A stretch of DNA of 64,000 nt from Polyangium sp. 6x1 (GTDB lineage Bacteria; Myxococcota_A; Polyangia; Polyangiales; Polyangiaceae). How positions within the stretch are numbered: the first letter of the stretch is position 1; every line of letters begins with the position of its first letter. The position numbers and the translations under genes were made by a program. The stretch is from contig NZ_JARZHH010000015.1 of NCBI RefSeq assembly GCF_029946515.1, positions 122,485-186,484 of the forward strand. The letters are read 5' to 3'. Positions 54,123-61,803 of this stretch are shown here, piece after piece. The notes under the pieces were generated by a model, which worked only from the letters and a program-made list of their open reading frames with translations, was not told where the DNA came from and searched no databases.

Positions 54123-54830
54123 ATGTCTATTCGAAGCGCCCTCGAATCTCTCCTCGCAATCCTGCTCTTCCCTGCCTGCGCGGCTGAAACCCCCGAATCC
54201 GTCGGCGAGGACGTAACCGCGCTCGCGCCGAGCTGCGCGTCCTCCTCCGATTGCACCGAGGGGCTCGGTTGCGTCGAGGGTGCCTGCTCGGCGTGCAAGC
54301 ACCACGCACAGTGCGCGAGCGACGTGTGCGACATTTACCAGGGCGGCCGGTGCATCCCCGAAGCGGAGGTCCTTTACGTGGGCCGCCGTGCGGTGTCTCA
54401 TTACGAGGAATGCGACAAGGCGACCGGCGCGAGGGGCGATCCCTTTTGCCAGATCCGGGACGCCGTTTCGGCGATCGGCGCGGGCAAGACGGTGATCCGC
54501 GCCGCGCCCGGATTCTATTTGCCGTTTCACGTCGACGGCCTGCAGGCGTTCTCCGTGTTTGGCCCGGCCGGCGAGGGGGGGATTGCGCAGCTCACCGAGG
54601 AGGACGTGGGCGGAGCGAGCGTGCGGGGAGGCGCGGTCGTCGTCCTCGACGGGCTGGAGATCGGCCGTTACTCGTATGGCGCGGGCCTGCGCTGCGCGGG
54701 CCCGGGGACGCGCCTCGTCGTCCGGCGCAGCCAGATTTACACGAACCCGCGGAGCGACATGCAATCGGACGGGTGTGACCTCGTGCTCGAAGACACCGAG
54801 GTCATCCCGCGCGATTACGATCCGTTCTGA
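54123..54830 (+). CDS. Lipoprotein with Cys-rich module and beta-helix-like domain
   Basis: A 235-residue exported protein. The signal MSIRSALESLLAILLFPAC has a Cys at its end; residues about 38-80 are a disulfide-rich module (SCASSSDCTEGLGC, ACKHHAQCASDVCD) of a kind frequent in secreted myxobacterial proteins. Residues about 95-235 have the look of right-handed beta-helix repeats (IRDAVSAIGAGKTVIRAAPGFY, VVVLDGLEIGRY, TRLVVRRSQIYTN). It is short for a pectate-lyase-type helix (about 110 residues there), so a binding role is likelier than catalysis. It starts at 54123; a TTG at 54105 is possible. Its last 16 bases overlap the convergent kinase gene. Confidence 0.7.
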   Translation: MSIRSALESLLAILLFPACAAETPESVGEDVTALAPSCASSSDCTEGLGCVEGACSACKHHAQCASDVCDIYQGGRCIPEAEVLYVGRRAVSHYEECDKATGARGDPFCQIRDAVSAIGAGKTVIRAAPGFYLPFHVDGLQAFSVFGPAGEGGIAQLTEEDVGGASVRGGAVVVLDGLEIGRYSYGAGLRCAGPGTRLVVRRSQIYTNPRSDMQSDGCDLVLEDTEVIPRDYDPF

Positions 54831-57562
54831 TCCTCCGCCTCGCGCGGCGCCGGCGCGCGCGGCAGGGTCACCGTGAACGTCGTCCCTTTCCCGAGCTCGC
54901 TCTTCATTTCGATCGTCCCGTCCATCATCTCCACGAGCCGCTTCGTGATGGAGAGGCCGAGCCCGGTCCCGCCGTATTTGCGGCTCGTCGAGTGGTCGGC
55001 CTGCGTGAAGGGCTGGAACAGCCGGCGCTGCTGCTCGGGGGACATCCCGATCCCCTCGTCCTCGACGGCGAGCCGCACGCAAGGCCGGCCTTCCGCCTCG
55101 TGGAGCGACGCGCGCAGGTGAATGCGCCCGCCCTTCGTGAACTTGGCCGCGTTGCTGAGCAGGTTGTTCAGCGTCTGCATCACGCGCTTGCGGTCCGCCA
55201 GCATTTCGATCGGCTCGCCCGTGGCCTCGACGAAGAGCTCGCTGCCATTGCGATCCACCATCGGCTGCACCGTCCCGCGCACCTCTTCGAGCAACGCCGA
55301 GAGGTCGAACCGCGTGGGATCGAGCACCATCCGGTTTGCTTCGATCTTCGAAAGATCGAGCACGTCGTCGACGAGCATCAAGAGCTGCTTGCCCGCCTGC
55401 CGGATCTTGCCGAGATCCGGGACGATGGGCTCGTATCCGCCGTCCTCGGCCTCCTCCTCGAGCATCTCGCTGTAGCCGATGATCGCGTTCAGCGGCGTGC
55501 GCAGCTCGTGGCTCATGTTCGCGAGGAACTGGCTCTTCGCCTGGTTCGCCGCCTCCGCCGCGCGGGCCAAGGTCTCGGCCTCGGCGCGTGCTTGCCGGAG
55601 CGCGCCTTCCGTCTTTTCGTGCTCCCTGATTTCCTGTTCGAGCTCGGTGTTTTGCCGGTCGAGCTCCTCCTCGACGAGCTCGCGGCTCTCCCACGAGAGC
55701 ACGAGCCACCACGAGCCGACCCCGACGAGCACGAAGACGGCCGCGTAAAGCGACGTGAAGGTCCGGCCGAGCGCGGCGCGGCTCTCGCCCGTCACGCCCG
55801 AGGCCTGGTGGAAGAGGAAGAACACGAGCGCGACCGCGAAGGCCATGCCCGCATAGACGGCCGTGAAGCGCAGGAGGCGCGAGGCGAGGCGCGGCGCGAG
55901 TTTTCCTTCGAGGAACGTCGTGAGGCGCCGGCGGCTGTCGGTCTTCGATTTGCAGGCGTCGTGGCAGCGACCGTCGAGCGTGCAGCAAAGCGAGCAGATC
56001 GAGCCCTGGTAGACGGGGCAATGGGCCATGTCCTGCGGCTCGTACGAGTGCTCGCAGATGCAGCACGCCTCGCTGCCGTCGGCCTTGTCGTTCGCGAAAT
56101 GGTCGTTCGTCCGGGCGATGTAATACTTGCCCTTCGTCGCCACCGCGATGAGCGGCGAGAGCACGAACGCGAGGCCGAGGGCGATGAACGACGAATACGC
56201 CTTCGGCGCCGTGCCGAAGAGGCCGGCGTGGCAGAGCATCGAGACGACCGAGCCCGCGACCATCGACCCGAACCCGACCGGGTTGATGTTGTAGAGGTGC
56301 GCCCGCTTGAACTCGATGTACTTGGGAGACAAACCGAGCGGCTTGTTCACCACGAGATCGGCGACGATGGCCCCGATCCAGGCGATGGCCACGTTCGAAT
56401 ACAGCGCGAGCACCTTGTCCAGGGTGTGGAACACCCCGAACATCATGAGGAGCAGCGCGATCGCCACGTTGAATACGAGCCAGACCACGCGGCCGGGGTG
56501 GCTGTGCGAGAGGCGCGAGAAGAAGTTCGACCACGCGAGGGAGCCCGCGTAGGCGTTCGTCACGTTGATCTTGAGCTGCGAGACGAGCACGAACACGATG
56601 CCCGTCCCGATCATCAGGTTCCGGCTCGAAAAGACGTACTCGTATCCCGCCACGTACATCCAGATCGGCTGGAGCGCGTTCTCCACCGTCGTGCCGTGCC
56701 GGATCGCGAGCGACGCCAGGAAGGCCCCGGCGAGCTGCTTGGCGCCGCCGAGCACGATCCAGCCCGGGCCCGCGGCGAGGAGCGAAAACCACCAGACCTT
56801 GCGGTTCGATTTCGTCTTGTCCGGCATGAACCGGAGGTAATCGACCTGCTCGCCGATCTGGACGATGAGCGAGAACGATACGTTCGCCGCGAGCCCGAAC
56901 AGGATCGGATCGAAATGGCGGCCGCTCGGGGAATTGCCGGCAAAGCTCGTCCAGCCGGCGAGCGCCGTGGGGTCCTTCCGGAAGACGTAGACGAACGGCA
57001 GGATCATGAGGACCAGCCAGAGCGGCTGGGTCCAGAGCTGGAATCGATTGATCAGCGTGACGCCGAAGAGGACGAGCGGGATGATGCAGAGCGAGCTCAC
57101 GAGGTAGCCGGCGGCGAGCGGCAACCCGAGCCAGAGCTCCAGCGCCTGGGCCATGATCGAGGCCTCGAGCGCGAAGAAGATGAACGTGAACGAGGCGTAG
57201 ATGAGCGAGGTGACCGTCGAGCCGATGTACCCGAACCCGGCGCCGCGGGTCAGGAGATCCATGTCGAGGTTGTATTTCGCGGCGTAATACGTGATCGGGA
57301 CGCCGGTCAGGAAGATGATGGCGCTGCAGACGATGATGGCCCAGAACGAGTTCTGAAAGCCGTAATGGACGACGAGCGAGCCGCCGATCGCCTCCAGCGC
57401 GAGGAACGAGATGCCCCCGAGCGCGGTGTTGGCGAGCAGGAGCGGGGACCATTTGCGGAAGGACCTCGGCGCATAACGCAGCGAGTAGTCCTCCATCGTC
57501 TCGTTGGCGACCCAGCCGTTGTACTCGCGCCGCTCCCGGACGATTTGCCTGACGAGCTGCAT
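54815..57562 (-). CDS. NCS1-type permease fused to a sensor histidine kinase
   Basis: A 915-residue fusion. Residues about 30-490 resemble the cytosine/purine/allantoin NCS1 permeases: about twelve hydrophobic helices, with NTALGGISFLALEAIGGSL, RGAGFGYIGS and NAYAGSLAWSNFFSR. Next come nine cysteines at 500-537 (CCIC, then HCP, then ICSLCC, then RCHDAC), probably metal-binding. Two more helices (about 550-625), a coiled coil and an intact kinase follow: MSHELRTPLN (His685), NNLLSNAAKF, DEGIGM and GGTGLGLSI. It may sense a nucleobase-like solute by transport or binding, as CbrA does with an SLC5 module. It is last in a four-gene operon. Confidence 0.85.
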   Translation of the reverse strand: MQLVRQIVRERREYNGWVANETMEDYSLRYAPRSFRKWSPLLLANTALGGISFLALEAIGGSLVVHYGFQNSFWAIIVCSAIIFLTGVPITYYAAKYNLDMDLLTRGAGFGYIGSTVTSLIYASFTFIFFALEASIMAQALELWLGLPLAAGYLVSSLCIIPLVLFGVTLINRFQLWTQPLWLVLMILPFVYVFRKDPTALAGWTSFAGNSPSGRHFDPILFGLAANVSFSLIVQIGEQVDYLRFMPDKTKSNRKVWWFSLLAAGPGWIVLGGAKQLAGAFLASLAIRHGTTVENALQPIWMYVAGYEYVFSSRNLMIGTGIVFVLVSQLKINVTNAYAGSLAWSNFFSRLSHSHPGRVVWLVFNVAIALLLMMFGVFHTLDKVLALYSNVAIAWIGAIVADLVVNKPLGLSPKYIEFKRAHLYNINPVGFGSMVAGSVVSMLCHAGLFGTAPKAYSSFIALGLAFVLSPLIAVATKGKYYIARTNDHFANDKADGSEACCICEHSYEPQDMAHCPVYQGSICSLCCTLDGRCHDACKSKTDSRRRLTTFLEGKLAPRLASRLLRFTAVYAGMAFAVALVFFLFHQASGVTGESRAALGRTFTSLYAAVFVLVGVGSWWLVLSWESRELVEEELDRQNTELEQEIREHEKTEGALRQARAEAETLARAAEAANQAKSQFLANMSHELRTPLNAIIGYSEMLEEEAEDGGYEPIVPDLGKIRQAGKQLLMLVDDVLDLSKIEANRMVLDPTRFDLSALLEEVRGTVQPMVDRNGSELFVEATGEPIEMLADRKRVMQTLNNLLSNAAKFTKGGRIHLRASLHEAEGRPCVRLAVEDEGIGMSPEQQRRLFQPFTQADHSTSRKYGGTGLGLSITKRLVEMMDGTIEMKSELGKGTTFTVTLPRAPAPREAEDQNGS

Positions 57563-57584
57563 GGGTGTTTTCCGAAGGGAAAGG

Positions 57585-58562
57585 TCAGCGCGCGCTGCGG
57601 AGCTCCGCCAGCATTCCCTGGTAGGCGCGCTCGCGCTCGCGGTGCCGCCGGAGCTCGAGGGCCATGCGGATCCGCGCCCGGAGCAGCACCATGTGGAAGG
57701 GCTTCGTCACGTAATCGTCGGCGCCGCGGTCGAGCGCGGAGACCACGCCGTCGAACTCGTCGAGCGCGGAGAGCACGATGACCGGCGCGCGCCCGAGGCG
57801 ACCCTCCGCGCGGAGGACGTCGAGCACCTCGATGCCGCTCCGATCCGGCATGATCAGATCGAGCAGCACGAGATCGAATTCGCGCAACCGGAGGAGATCG
57901 AGCGCCGCGTCGCCGCCGCTCGCCTCCTCGACGTCGTGCCCCTGGCGCGCGAGCCATTGGCGGAGGACGTCGCGCGTGACCGAATTGTCGTCGACGAGCA
58001 GGATGTGGCCCCGCTCGGCGGTGGGCGCCTCGGCGAGGCGCGCCTCGCTCGCCGGATCCACGACCTTCGGCATTCCGCCGAGCGCCCCCGCGTGCGGCAA
58101 GGCATCGAGCGCGTATCCGGCCAGGAGATCATTCAGCATCACCCCCGCGGCCTGGATGCGGCATACCGTGGGGATGAGGGCGTACTGCCCGGCGCTCTCG
58201 GCCGCGGCGACGAGGCGCGCGCAGAGCGGCGCGATGGCCGAGGCGGGCTCCGCGCAGGCGTCGCCGAGCGCGCGCACGAGGCGCGGCAAGGACGACGTCG
58301 ACAGATCGCGCAGCGCCTCGGCGCCGAGGCGCTCGTTCACGAGCGCGAGGACGGCCGCGCCGGCGCTGCGCAGGGCCTTCAGCGCGGCCCGGATCTCCTC
58401 GGGCTCCTCCAGCGTCTCCAGGAGGTCCTCGCTGTATCCGATCACGGCCGTGAGCGAGGTCCGCAATTCGTGACGCAAATGCGCGACGAGGCGCCGGAGC
58501 TCCTCCTCGCCCTGGGGCGTCCGGCTCGGGGGCGAGACGTCGGGGCGATCGGCCGTGCTCAC
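57585..58562 (-). CDS. HisKA-like domain fused to a response-regulator receiver
   Basis: The 325-residue protein begins with a dimerisation/phosphoacceptor helix pair, VAHLRHELRTSLTAVIGYSEDLL (His31), but has no ATP-binding kinase domain after it. Residues about 185-305 are a normal receiver: VDDN (Asp191-192), FDLVLLDLIMPD (Asp235), VLSAL and a Lys in YVTKPF. It therefore cannot phosphorylate itself and may relay phosphate or accept it from the downstream-coded permease-kinase, or serve as a phosphatase. Its GTG start overlaps the upstream regulator's stop (GTGA); the kinase gene begins 22 bases after its stop. Confidence 0.82.
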   Translation of the reverse strand: MSTADRPDVSPPSRTPQGEEELRRLVAHLRHELRTSLTAVIGYSEDLLETLEEPEEIRAALKALRSAGAAVLALVNERLGAEALRDLSTSSLPRLVRALGDACAEPASAIAPLCARLVAAAESAGQYALIPTVCRIQAAGVMLNDLLAGYALDALPHAGALGGMPKVVDPASEARLAEAPTAERGHILLVDDNSVTRDVLRQWLARQGHDVEEASGGDAALDLLRLREFDLVLLDLIMPDRSGIEVLDVLRAEGRLGRAPVIVLSALDEFDGVVSALDRGADDYVTKPFHMVLLRARIRMALELRRHRERERAYQGMLAELRSAR

Positions 58563-58933
58563 GAGGCCCTCCTTGCGAGGAGCGCCCGCATTTTCTCGAG
58601 CAGGCGATCGATGTCCACGGGTTTGACGTCGTAATCGTCCGCGCCGGCCGCGAAGGCGCGCTCGCGATCCTCGGGCATCGCGCGCGCGGTGAGCACGAGG
58701 ATTGGCACGCCGCGCGTCCGCTCGTCGGCCTTGAGCTTGCGGGTGACCTCGAGGCCGTCGATGTCCGGCAAGGTCATATCCATCAGAATCAGGTCCGGCA
58801 GCGCCTCCTCCACCATGCGGAGGCCGGATCCCCCATCCACCGCGATCCGCACGGAGAACCCCCGGCGCGCGAGGCGGCGCGAGAGCATTTCTCGGTTCAT
58901 TTCATTGTCCTCGACGAGCACGATGTCGGTCAT
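58559..58933 (-). CDS. Single-domain response regulator
   Basis: A 124-residue stand-alone receiver: IVLVEDNEMNREML with acidic Glu8-Asp9, LILMDMTLPDIDG with the phospho-acceptor Asp52, VLTARA and the Lys of YDVKPVD. There is no output domain. It resembles the DivK/CheY-like regulators that often accompany hybrid kinases (the NEMNR sequence is typical). It is second in the operon, 22 bases after the STAS gene and overlapping the next start, and is probably phosphorylated by the permease-kinase. Confidence 0.88.
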   Translation of the reverse strand: MTDIVLVEDNEMNREMLSRRLARRGFSVRIAVDGGSGLRMVEEALPDLILMDMTLPDIDGLEVTRKLKADERTRGVPILVLTARAMPEDRERAFAAGADDYDVKPVDIDRLLEKMRALLARRAS

Positions 58934-58955
58934 GGCAGCGGGCTCCTTTCGGGCG

Positions 58956-59660
58956 CTAGGTGTGGAGGCCGGTGGGTTTGGAGAGCCGCCTCTGCGCGAA
59001 TTGCAGCGCGGCCTGGAGCTTGCCGAACGAGAGGATCTCCCCGAGCGCGATGTCGAGCGAGATGAGCGCGCTCGCGACGCGCGGCGAGAGCCCCGAGAGC
59101 AGGCAGGTGGTGCCGAGCAGGCCGGCGGCGCGGCTCACTCGAACGAGGTGGTCGGCGGTCTCGGCGTCCACGTCGTCGACGCCGGTGAGGTCGAGCACGA
59201 CGAACGTGCTTTGCGTGTTCACGACCGCTTCGAGCAAGCTGCCCATCATTTCGGAGGCCCGGCGCGCGTCGAGCCCGCCCACGATGGGCAATACGAGGAT
59301 CCGGTCCCAGACCTGGATGACGGGCGCGAAGAGCGCGCGAATGGTCTGCTGTTGCTCCTCGATCTTCGCGAGCTTGTCGGTGAGCTCCGCGGTCCGCTCG
59401 CGCACCTTTTCTTCGAGCTGCTCGTTGGCCTGACGCAGCGCTTCCCGGGACGACGCGAGCTCCTTCTGGAACGACGCGAGTTTTTTGTAGGCGTCCGACA
59501 GCGAGTCGTTCACCGATTTCCAGAAAGCTTGTTGCTGCTGCGACTCCCGCTGCATCTTTTTGATCTGCCAGAAGGCAGCCTGAAGCTCCTTGCCCGTGAG
59601 GGCAGCGCCCTCGGGTATCTCCCCCATTCGAAAGAAATCATGCGCAGACAATTCGGGCAT
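58956..59660 (-). CDS. RsbR-like STAS protein with coiled coil
   Basis: A 234-residue protein. Residues about 20-110 form a long coiled coil (QAAFWQIKKMQRESQQQQAF and SSREALRQANEQLEEKVRER); the end is a STAS domain (about 120-230): PVIQVWDRILVLPIVGGLD, FVVLDLTGVDDVDAETADHL, CLLSGLSPRVASALISLDI. This is the RsbR/stressosome type, in which Thr or Ser residues of the STAS part are phosphorylated by an RsbT-like kinase; no such kinase is coded nearby. It is first in the signalling operon. MPELSAHDFF at 59660 is used as the start, with GGAG upstream; a longer frame to 59711 is less likely. Confidence 0.85.
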   Translation of the reverse strand: MPELSAHDFFRMGEIPEGAALTGKELQAAFWQIKKMQRESQQQQAFWKSVNDSLSDAYKKLASFQKELASSREALRQANEQLEEKVRERTAELTDKLAKIEEQQQTIRALFAPVIQVWDRILVLPIVGGLDARRASEMMGSLLEAVVNTQSTFVVLDLTGVDDVDAETADHLVRVSRAAGLLGTTCLLSGLSPRVASALISLDIALGEILSFGKLQAALQFAQRRLSKPTGLHT

Positions 59661-60070
59661 TGCGGTCCCCGCTCCTGCCCACCCCCTCATCCCTGACCCT
59701 ACGCGCGACACTACCAGAGGTCGAGAGGACGACCAAGCCCGGACGATACGTCACTTCCGCTTTCGCAGACTTCCCGTTCGTCCGCCCGTGCGTCGTGACG
59801 ATTACAATGCGCGAGCAATCCAGCGCACGTGGTCGCGGACGTTTCCACGTAAGATCTCGCAGCCGCATCGAATGCGTCATGCGTGTGGCGGTAGCGTATG
59901 CGGAGGGGAGCCGCGGCCGTGAAACGATTGTCGTCCCGGACGGAATTCGCGTTCCTCGTGGCTCGTGGGGCCTCGTATGCAGGACGCACACGAGGCCTTC
60001 TCACGCGGGGAGCGCGAAAGCGCCTACGCAATCGTGGTGAGGGGCCGCATCGAATGGGGAGGGAACAGGC
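59661..60070. other. Intergenic region upstream of the permease-kinase operon
   Basis: I see no convincing gene in these 410 bases. Open frames of 100-126 residues exist on both strands but have no family features or ribosome sites. The operon promoter should lie in the left half; no clear sigma-factor motif was identified. The right half follows the end of the NMT1-like gene's reading direction, so it is downstream sequence for that gene. Confidence 0.5.
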
Positions 60071-61060
60071 TCACTCGTCGATGGCGACGAGGTATTCGTC
60101 GAGCGGCGGCACCTTGTCGATGATCCCGACCTCGATGAGCTGCTTGCCGAGCGTCTCCCAGCGCTCGCGCGTCATCATTCCGAGCTTTTTCGTTTGCGCG
60201 TTCTCGATGAGCGGCTTCTGCGCCGCGGCCGCCCCGGTGAACGTCTCGGCGTCCATCGTGGTGTTGAGCTTTTGCATCACCGCATTCGCGGGGGCCGGGT
60301 CGTCGAGATAAGCGCGCCACCCTTCCCGCGCGGCGCGCACGAACGCGCGGACGCGCTCGGGGTTCTCCTTCCAGAGAGCTTTTCGCGTGATGACGACCGT
60401 GGCGTAGGGATTGTACCCCTCGTCGGCGACGAGGAAGACCTTCGGCTCCGCGCCCTTCTTCCGCGCCGCGAGCGGCTCCGACGTGATGAAGCATTGCTGG
60501 GCGTACTCCTTGTCCACGACGAACCGCGCGACGCCGCCGTCGTAAGGGACGACCTTCACCTTGTCGAAGCCATATTTCTTCTTGAGATGCGCGGAAGCCG
60601 GGGTGCCCGGCTCGATGGCGACGGTGCCACCGGCGAAGACGTCGGCCATCGTGTTCGCCCCGCGCGAGGCGTGCGCCATGATGGCCAGCGGGAAGGTCTG
60701 GTATGTCGCGAAGATCGGGACCACGTCGGCGCCGCGCGCACGCGCGATGATGACCTCGTCCCCACTGACGACGCCGAAATCGCTTTGCCCATTCGCGACC
60801 ATCTGCACGACGGGCACGCTCGCGCCGCCGGTCATGATTTCGACGTCGAGCCCGGCGCGCTTGAACGCGCCGCCCTCACGCGCCGCGTAAAACCCGCCGA
60901 ACTCCGGCTCGGCCACCCAGTTCAGCGTGAGCTTGACCTTGCCGGACGCCGCGCCCCCGCCTTCCGCGGAGCCCTTGCACCCCGCGGCGGTCGCGAGGAG
61001 CCCGAGCGAGAGGAGGAGCCAGGTGCGGCGATGCAGGCGGGAGGGAGGCGCCGTTTTCAT
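60071..61060 (-). CDS. NMT1/THI5-like ABC substrate-binding lipoprotein
   Basis: A 329-residue binding protein with lipoprotein signal TWLLLSLGLLATAAGC. The domain starts KVKLTLNWVAEPEFGGFYAA, a hallmark of the NMT1/THI5-like group, followed by GGASVPVVQMVANGQSDFGVVSGD and a C-terminal FVRAAREGWRAYLDDP. Such proteins bring pyrimidine precursors (HMP), taurine, alkanesulfonates or nitrate-like solutes to an ABC importer. No permease or ATPase gene of that kind adjoins it, so the importer must be elsewhere. A thioredoxin-like gene lies 61 bases upstream on the same strand and may be co-transcribed. Confidence 0.87.
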   Translation of the reverse strand: MKTAPPSRLHRRTWLLLSLGLLATAAGCKGSAEGGGAASGKVKLTLNWVAEPEFGGFYAAREGGAFKRAGLDVEIMTGGASVPVVQMVANGQSDFGVVSGDEVIIARARGADVVPIFATYQTFPLAIMAHASRGANTMADVFAGGTVAIEPGTPASAHLKKKYGFDKVKVVPYDGGVARFVVDKEYAQQCFITSEPLAARKKGAEPKVFLVADEGYNPYATVVITRKALWKENPERVRAFVRAAREGWRAYLDDPAPANAVMQKLNTTMDAETFTGAAAAQKPLIENAQTKKLGMMTRERWETLGKQLIEVGIIDKVPPLDEYLVAIDE

Positions 61061-61121
61061 GGCCCACGTTGATCCCACGGTCGCGAATGCGCCGCAAGAT
61101 GGGAGCCGCGTCCTCGCGGGG

Positions 61122-61688
61122 CTAGCGCACCTGGGCCCAGAGGCGCGCGAGCAGTTTGCTCCGCGCCGGCGCGTCGAGCTTGCCCTCGGCCGCGTATTCG
61201 ACCCGCCCGTCCTTGCCGACGAGGATCACGTTGCTCACGCCGCGCCGCAGGCGGTACGCCTTCCGGAACCCTCCATCCCAGTCGCAATAGATGGTCTGCC
61301 CGACCTCCGCGGCCTTCTTGCGCACCGAGCTCTCGGCGAAGCCGCGCAGCGGCCAGGAGCGATAATCACTCGTGTCGGCGACGGCCACGAACTGGATCCG
61401 CTTGGCCTCGGCTTTCGTCCCCGCGAGCTTGATGAGCTCGTCCTTCAATGCCCGGTTCTGCGCCGCCGACTTGCGATCCTCGTAGAGGATGAGCGTCGGC
61501 TTCTGCCGCGGAAACGCGAGATCCATGACGCGCCCATCCGGATCCTCGACCACGACCCGCCGCGCCGATTGGCCGACGGGCGGCAAGGCGAGCGCCGAGC
61601 CCGCCGGGATCAAAAGAAACAGGGCCAGAAAAACCGCACCGAGGATCCCGGGGAAAACGCGCATTTTCCGGACGAACGCTTGCTCCAT
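61122..61688 (-). CDS. Exported thioredoxin-fold protein without CXXC
   Basis: The 188-residue protein has a signal or anchor helix (FPGILGAVFLALFLLIPAGSALA) and then a thioredoxin-like domain: VVVEDPDGRVMDLAFPRQKPTLILYED, then a helix, FVAVADTSDYRSWPLRGFA, and GVSNVILVGKDGRVEYAAEGKLD. The place of the CXXC pair is occupied by YEDRKSAAQN, so it is not a disulfide exchanger; it resembles YtfJ-type or redox-dead TlpA-like proteins. The role is unknown. The ATG at 61688 has CAGATGG but no strong ribosome site; a start at MRVFPG is also possible. Confidence 0.7.
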   Translation of the reverse strand: MEQAFVRKMRVFPGILGAVFLALFLLIPAGSALALPPVGQSARRVVVEDPDGRVMDLAFPRQKPTLILYEDRKSAAQNRALKDELIKLAGTKAEAKRIQFVAVADTSDYRSWPLRGFAESSVRKKAAEVGQTIYCDWDGGFRKAYRLRRGVSNVILVGKDGRVEYAAEGKLDAPARSKLLARLWAQVR

Positions 61689-61803
61689 CTGCTTGCCTCC
61701 TCGCCCCGAGCGTCCCGGGGGACGCGGGGCGTAGCATCCGTGTGCGCGGCCGCCATGGCGCGTCGTGACACGCCCGCGAATTCATTTCGCAATCGTGGCG
61801 GCG

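Noticed and set aside
53997..57452. A minus-strand open frame of 1151 codons
   Set aside because: It is a shifted frame of the permease-kinase gene, Arg- and Pro-rich and without membrane helices.
54992..57781. A plus-strand open frame of 929 codons
   Set aside because: It is antisense to the permease-kinase gene and almost all Arg, Glu, Asp, His and Val; an artefact of composition.
59660..60040. 126-codon plus-strand ORF in the gap before the binding-protein gene
   Set aside because: No ribosome site, no motif, and an equally long frame lies on the other strand.
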